Below, piece after piece: positions 63,240 to 64,000 of a DNA stretch of 64,000 nt. The notes below the pieces were generated by a model. The model worked only from the letters and a program-made list of their open reading frames with translations, searched no databases and had not been told where the DNA came from. This DNA comes from Chondrosia reniformis. Lineage: Eukaryota > Porifera > Demospongiae > Chondrillida > Chondrillidae. Every line of letters starts with the position of its first letter. Position 1 is the stretch's first letter. The translations under genes and the position numbers were made by a program. The stretch is from the NCBI GenBank assembly GCA_947172415.1, contig OX359197.1:2604001-2668000 (forward strand), in the 5' to 3' direction.

Positions 63240-64000
63240 AGTCTGTAGTTCACAAACCCTACACACTACATACTTACATAATGTATATCTGCATTATACT
63301 GGCCTACTTATACTATAGTACTACTAGTAGTTATACTAGCATCACTTTTTACCTCCCCTCTCCTCTTATACCACTCCTCTTTCCGTACGTCTAGCAAACT
63401 ACACTTTCCTTTACCCAATGACATCTTCTCTACCTAGCTAGACAACTACAAACTTACACCCCTGCAATCCATCGGTTACACTCTACAAATCCACATCCCT
63501 CTTCTATACACTAGCCCTCCCATTACCCTGCTGAATTCATTCCGTAAACACCACCTCGTACGCATATTCTGATTCGACATCAACTCACCGTTTCATAAAG
63601 GGTCTCACGTCCACCAATGGTCTCAATCGAGATCTTTCAAGGTCAATTAGTGGTCATCTCCTTCCATATTTAGACAAAGCTATACTAATTCAGCTACTAG
63701 AGAATTCAATTGAGGGCGAATAATCCCCGCCCCGCCCCTAATGTACCAGATATCGCGGCCAGATTACTCAATATTTCACACATAGCCGCTACACCTTGAT
63801 TTCAATAACAAACCAGCATGTCTAATAATTTCCACTATAATAACCCACTACTTCCGATTCTTCGTCAGATGACACATTCATTCCTAGCATCGCACGTCTA
63901 CTCTACGCTTACGCAATCCCTCATATACCTTTCTATTACAGTTACGCAAGAACTTTTTGGAGCAGTGGCTATGGCCCCACTACCCATTTCACCATAAGAG
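63240..64000 (-). repeat. dispersed gene-like repeat, copy Z
   Basis: Inverted relative of 14868-15650 and 20741-21330: from the window end inward it has GGGGCCATAGCCACTGCTCC, TTGCGTAACTGTAATAGAAA, GGGCGGGGATTATTCGCCCT and GGTATAAGAGGAGAGGGGAG. The similarity stops near 63330, before the position of the exon-like frame. The copy probably continues beyond the window. Confidence 0.6.

Overview
This is a eukaryotic, almost certainly metazoan, window. It is AT-rich and made mostly of transposable-element remains. One host gene can be reconstructed completely: TRMT61A, the catalytic subunit of the tRNA m1A58 methyltransferase. It lies on the minus strand in nine exons (start 54888, stop 48197) and encodes 320 residues. 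Its short introns (55-173 bp apart from two longer ones), the Penelope-like remains with hammerhead motifs, the Merlin-type DNA transposons and the DUF7869-like and HIRAN-like proteins suggest an early-branching invertebrate. A demosponge is my best guess; a cnidarian is not excluded.

Layout. 0-6.1 kb: a piggyBac-like end, a foldback MITE, a 2.6 kb Tigger element (2024-4626) with a broken transposase and an intact divergent HIRAN-like ORF, and a TA-flanked MITE (5508-6092). 6.1-12.1 kb: a decayed spliced gene, a 5'-truncated Ty1/copia element with its 3' LTR, and a 5'-truncated Penelope-like element ending in a hammerhead-like motif. 12.2-16.0 kb: a 3.8 kb foldback element with long inverted arms carrying a Cys-rich reading frame; a MITE sits inside it, and a piggyBac-type MITE sits inside that. 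16-24.6 kb: hammerhead-like fragments, gene-poor sequence, and the left arm of a large inverted duplication. 24.6-29.7 kb: an interrupted DUF7869-like gene whose ORF runs into a Tc1/mariner fragment, a pogo/Tigger 5' end, and an unidentified minus-strand coding relic. 29.7-34.3 kb: a few diverged satellite units, a 21-bp minisatellite, and a Merlin-type element with 200-bp inverted ends. 34.4-47.9 kb: a nested patchwork of non-autonomous repeats (perfect hairpins, palindromes, GC-rich stem-loops) plus one unidentified coding relic.

48.2-54.9 kb is TRMT61A; its 4.6 kb third intron holds a LINE fragment and a second Merlin-type element. 55.2-59.8 kb is a satellite array of about 32 copies of a 142-bp unit with higher-order structure. 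59.8-64 kb is the right arm of the inverted duplication. Nothing forms an operon. The genes are related by transposon nesting, and the same repeat modules recur in inverted orientation on both sides of the TRMT61A/repeat core.

Splice sites, reading frames, TIRs and repeat matches were read by eye. Family names rest on recognition of motifs, without any database search.
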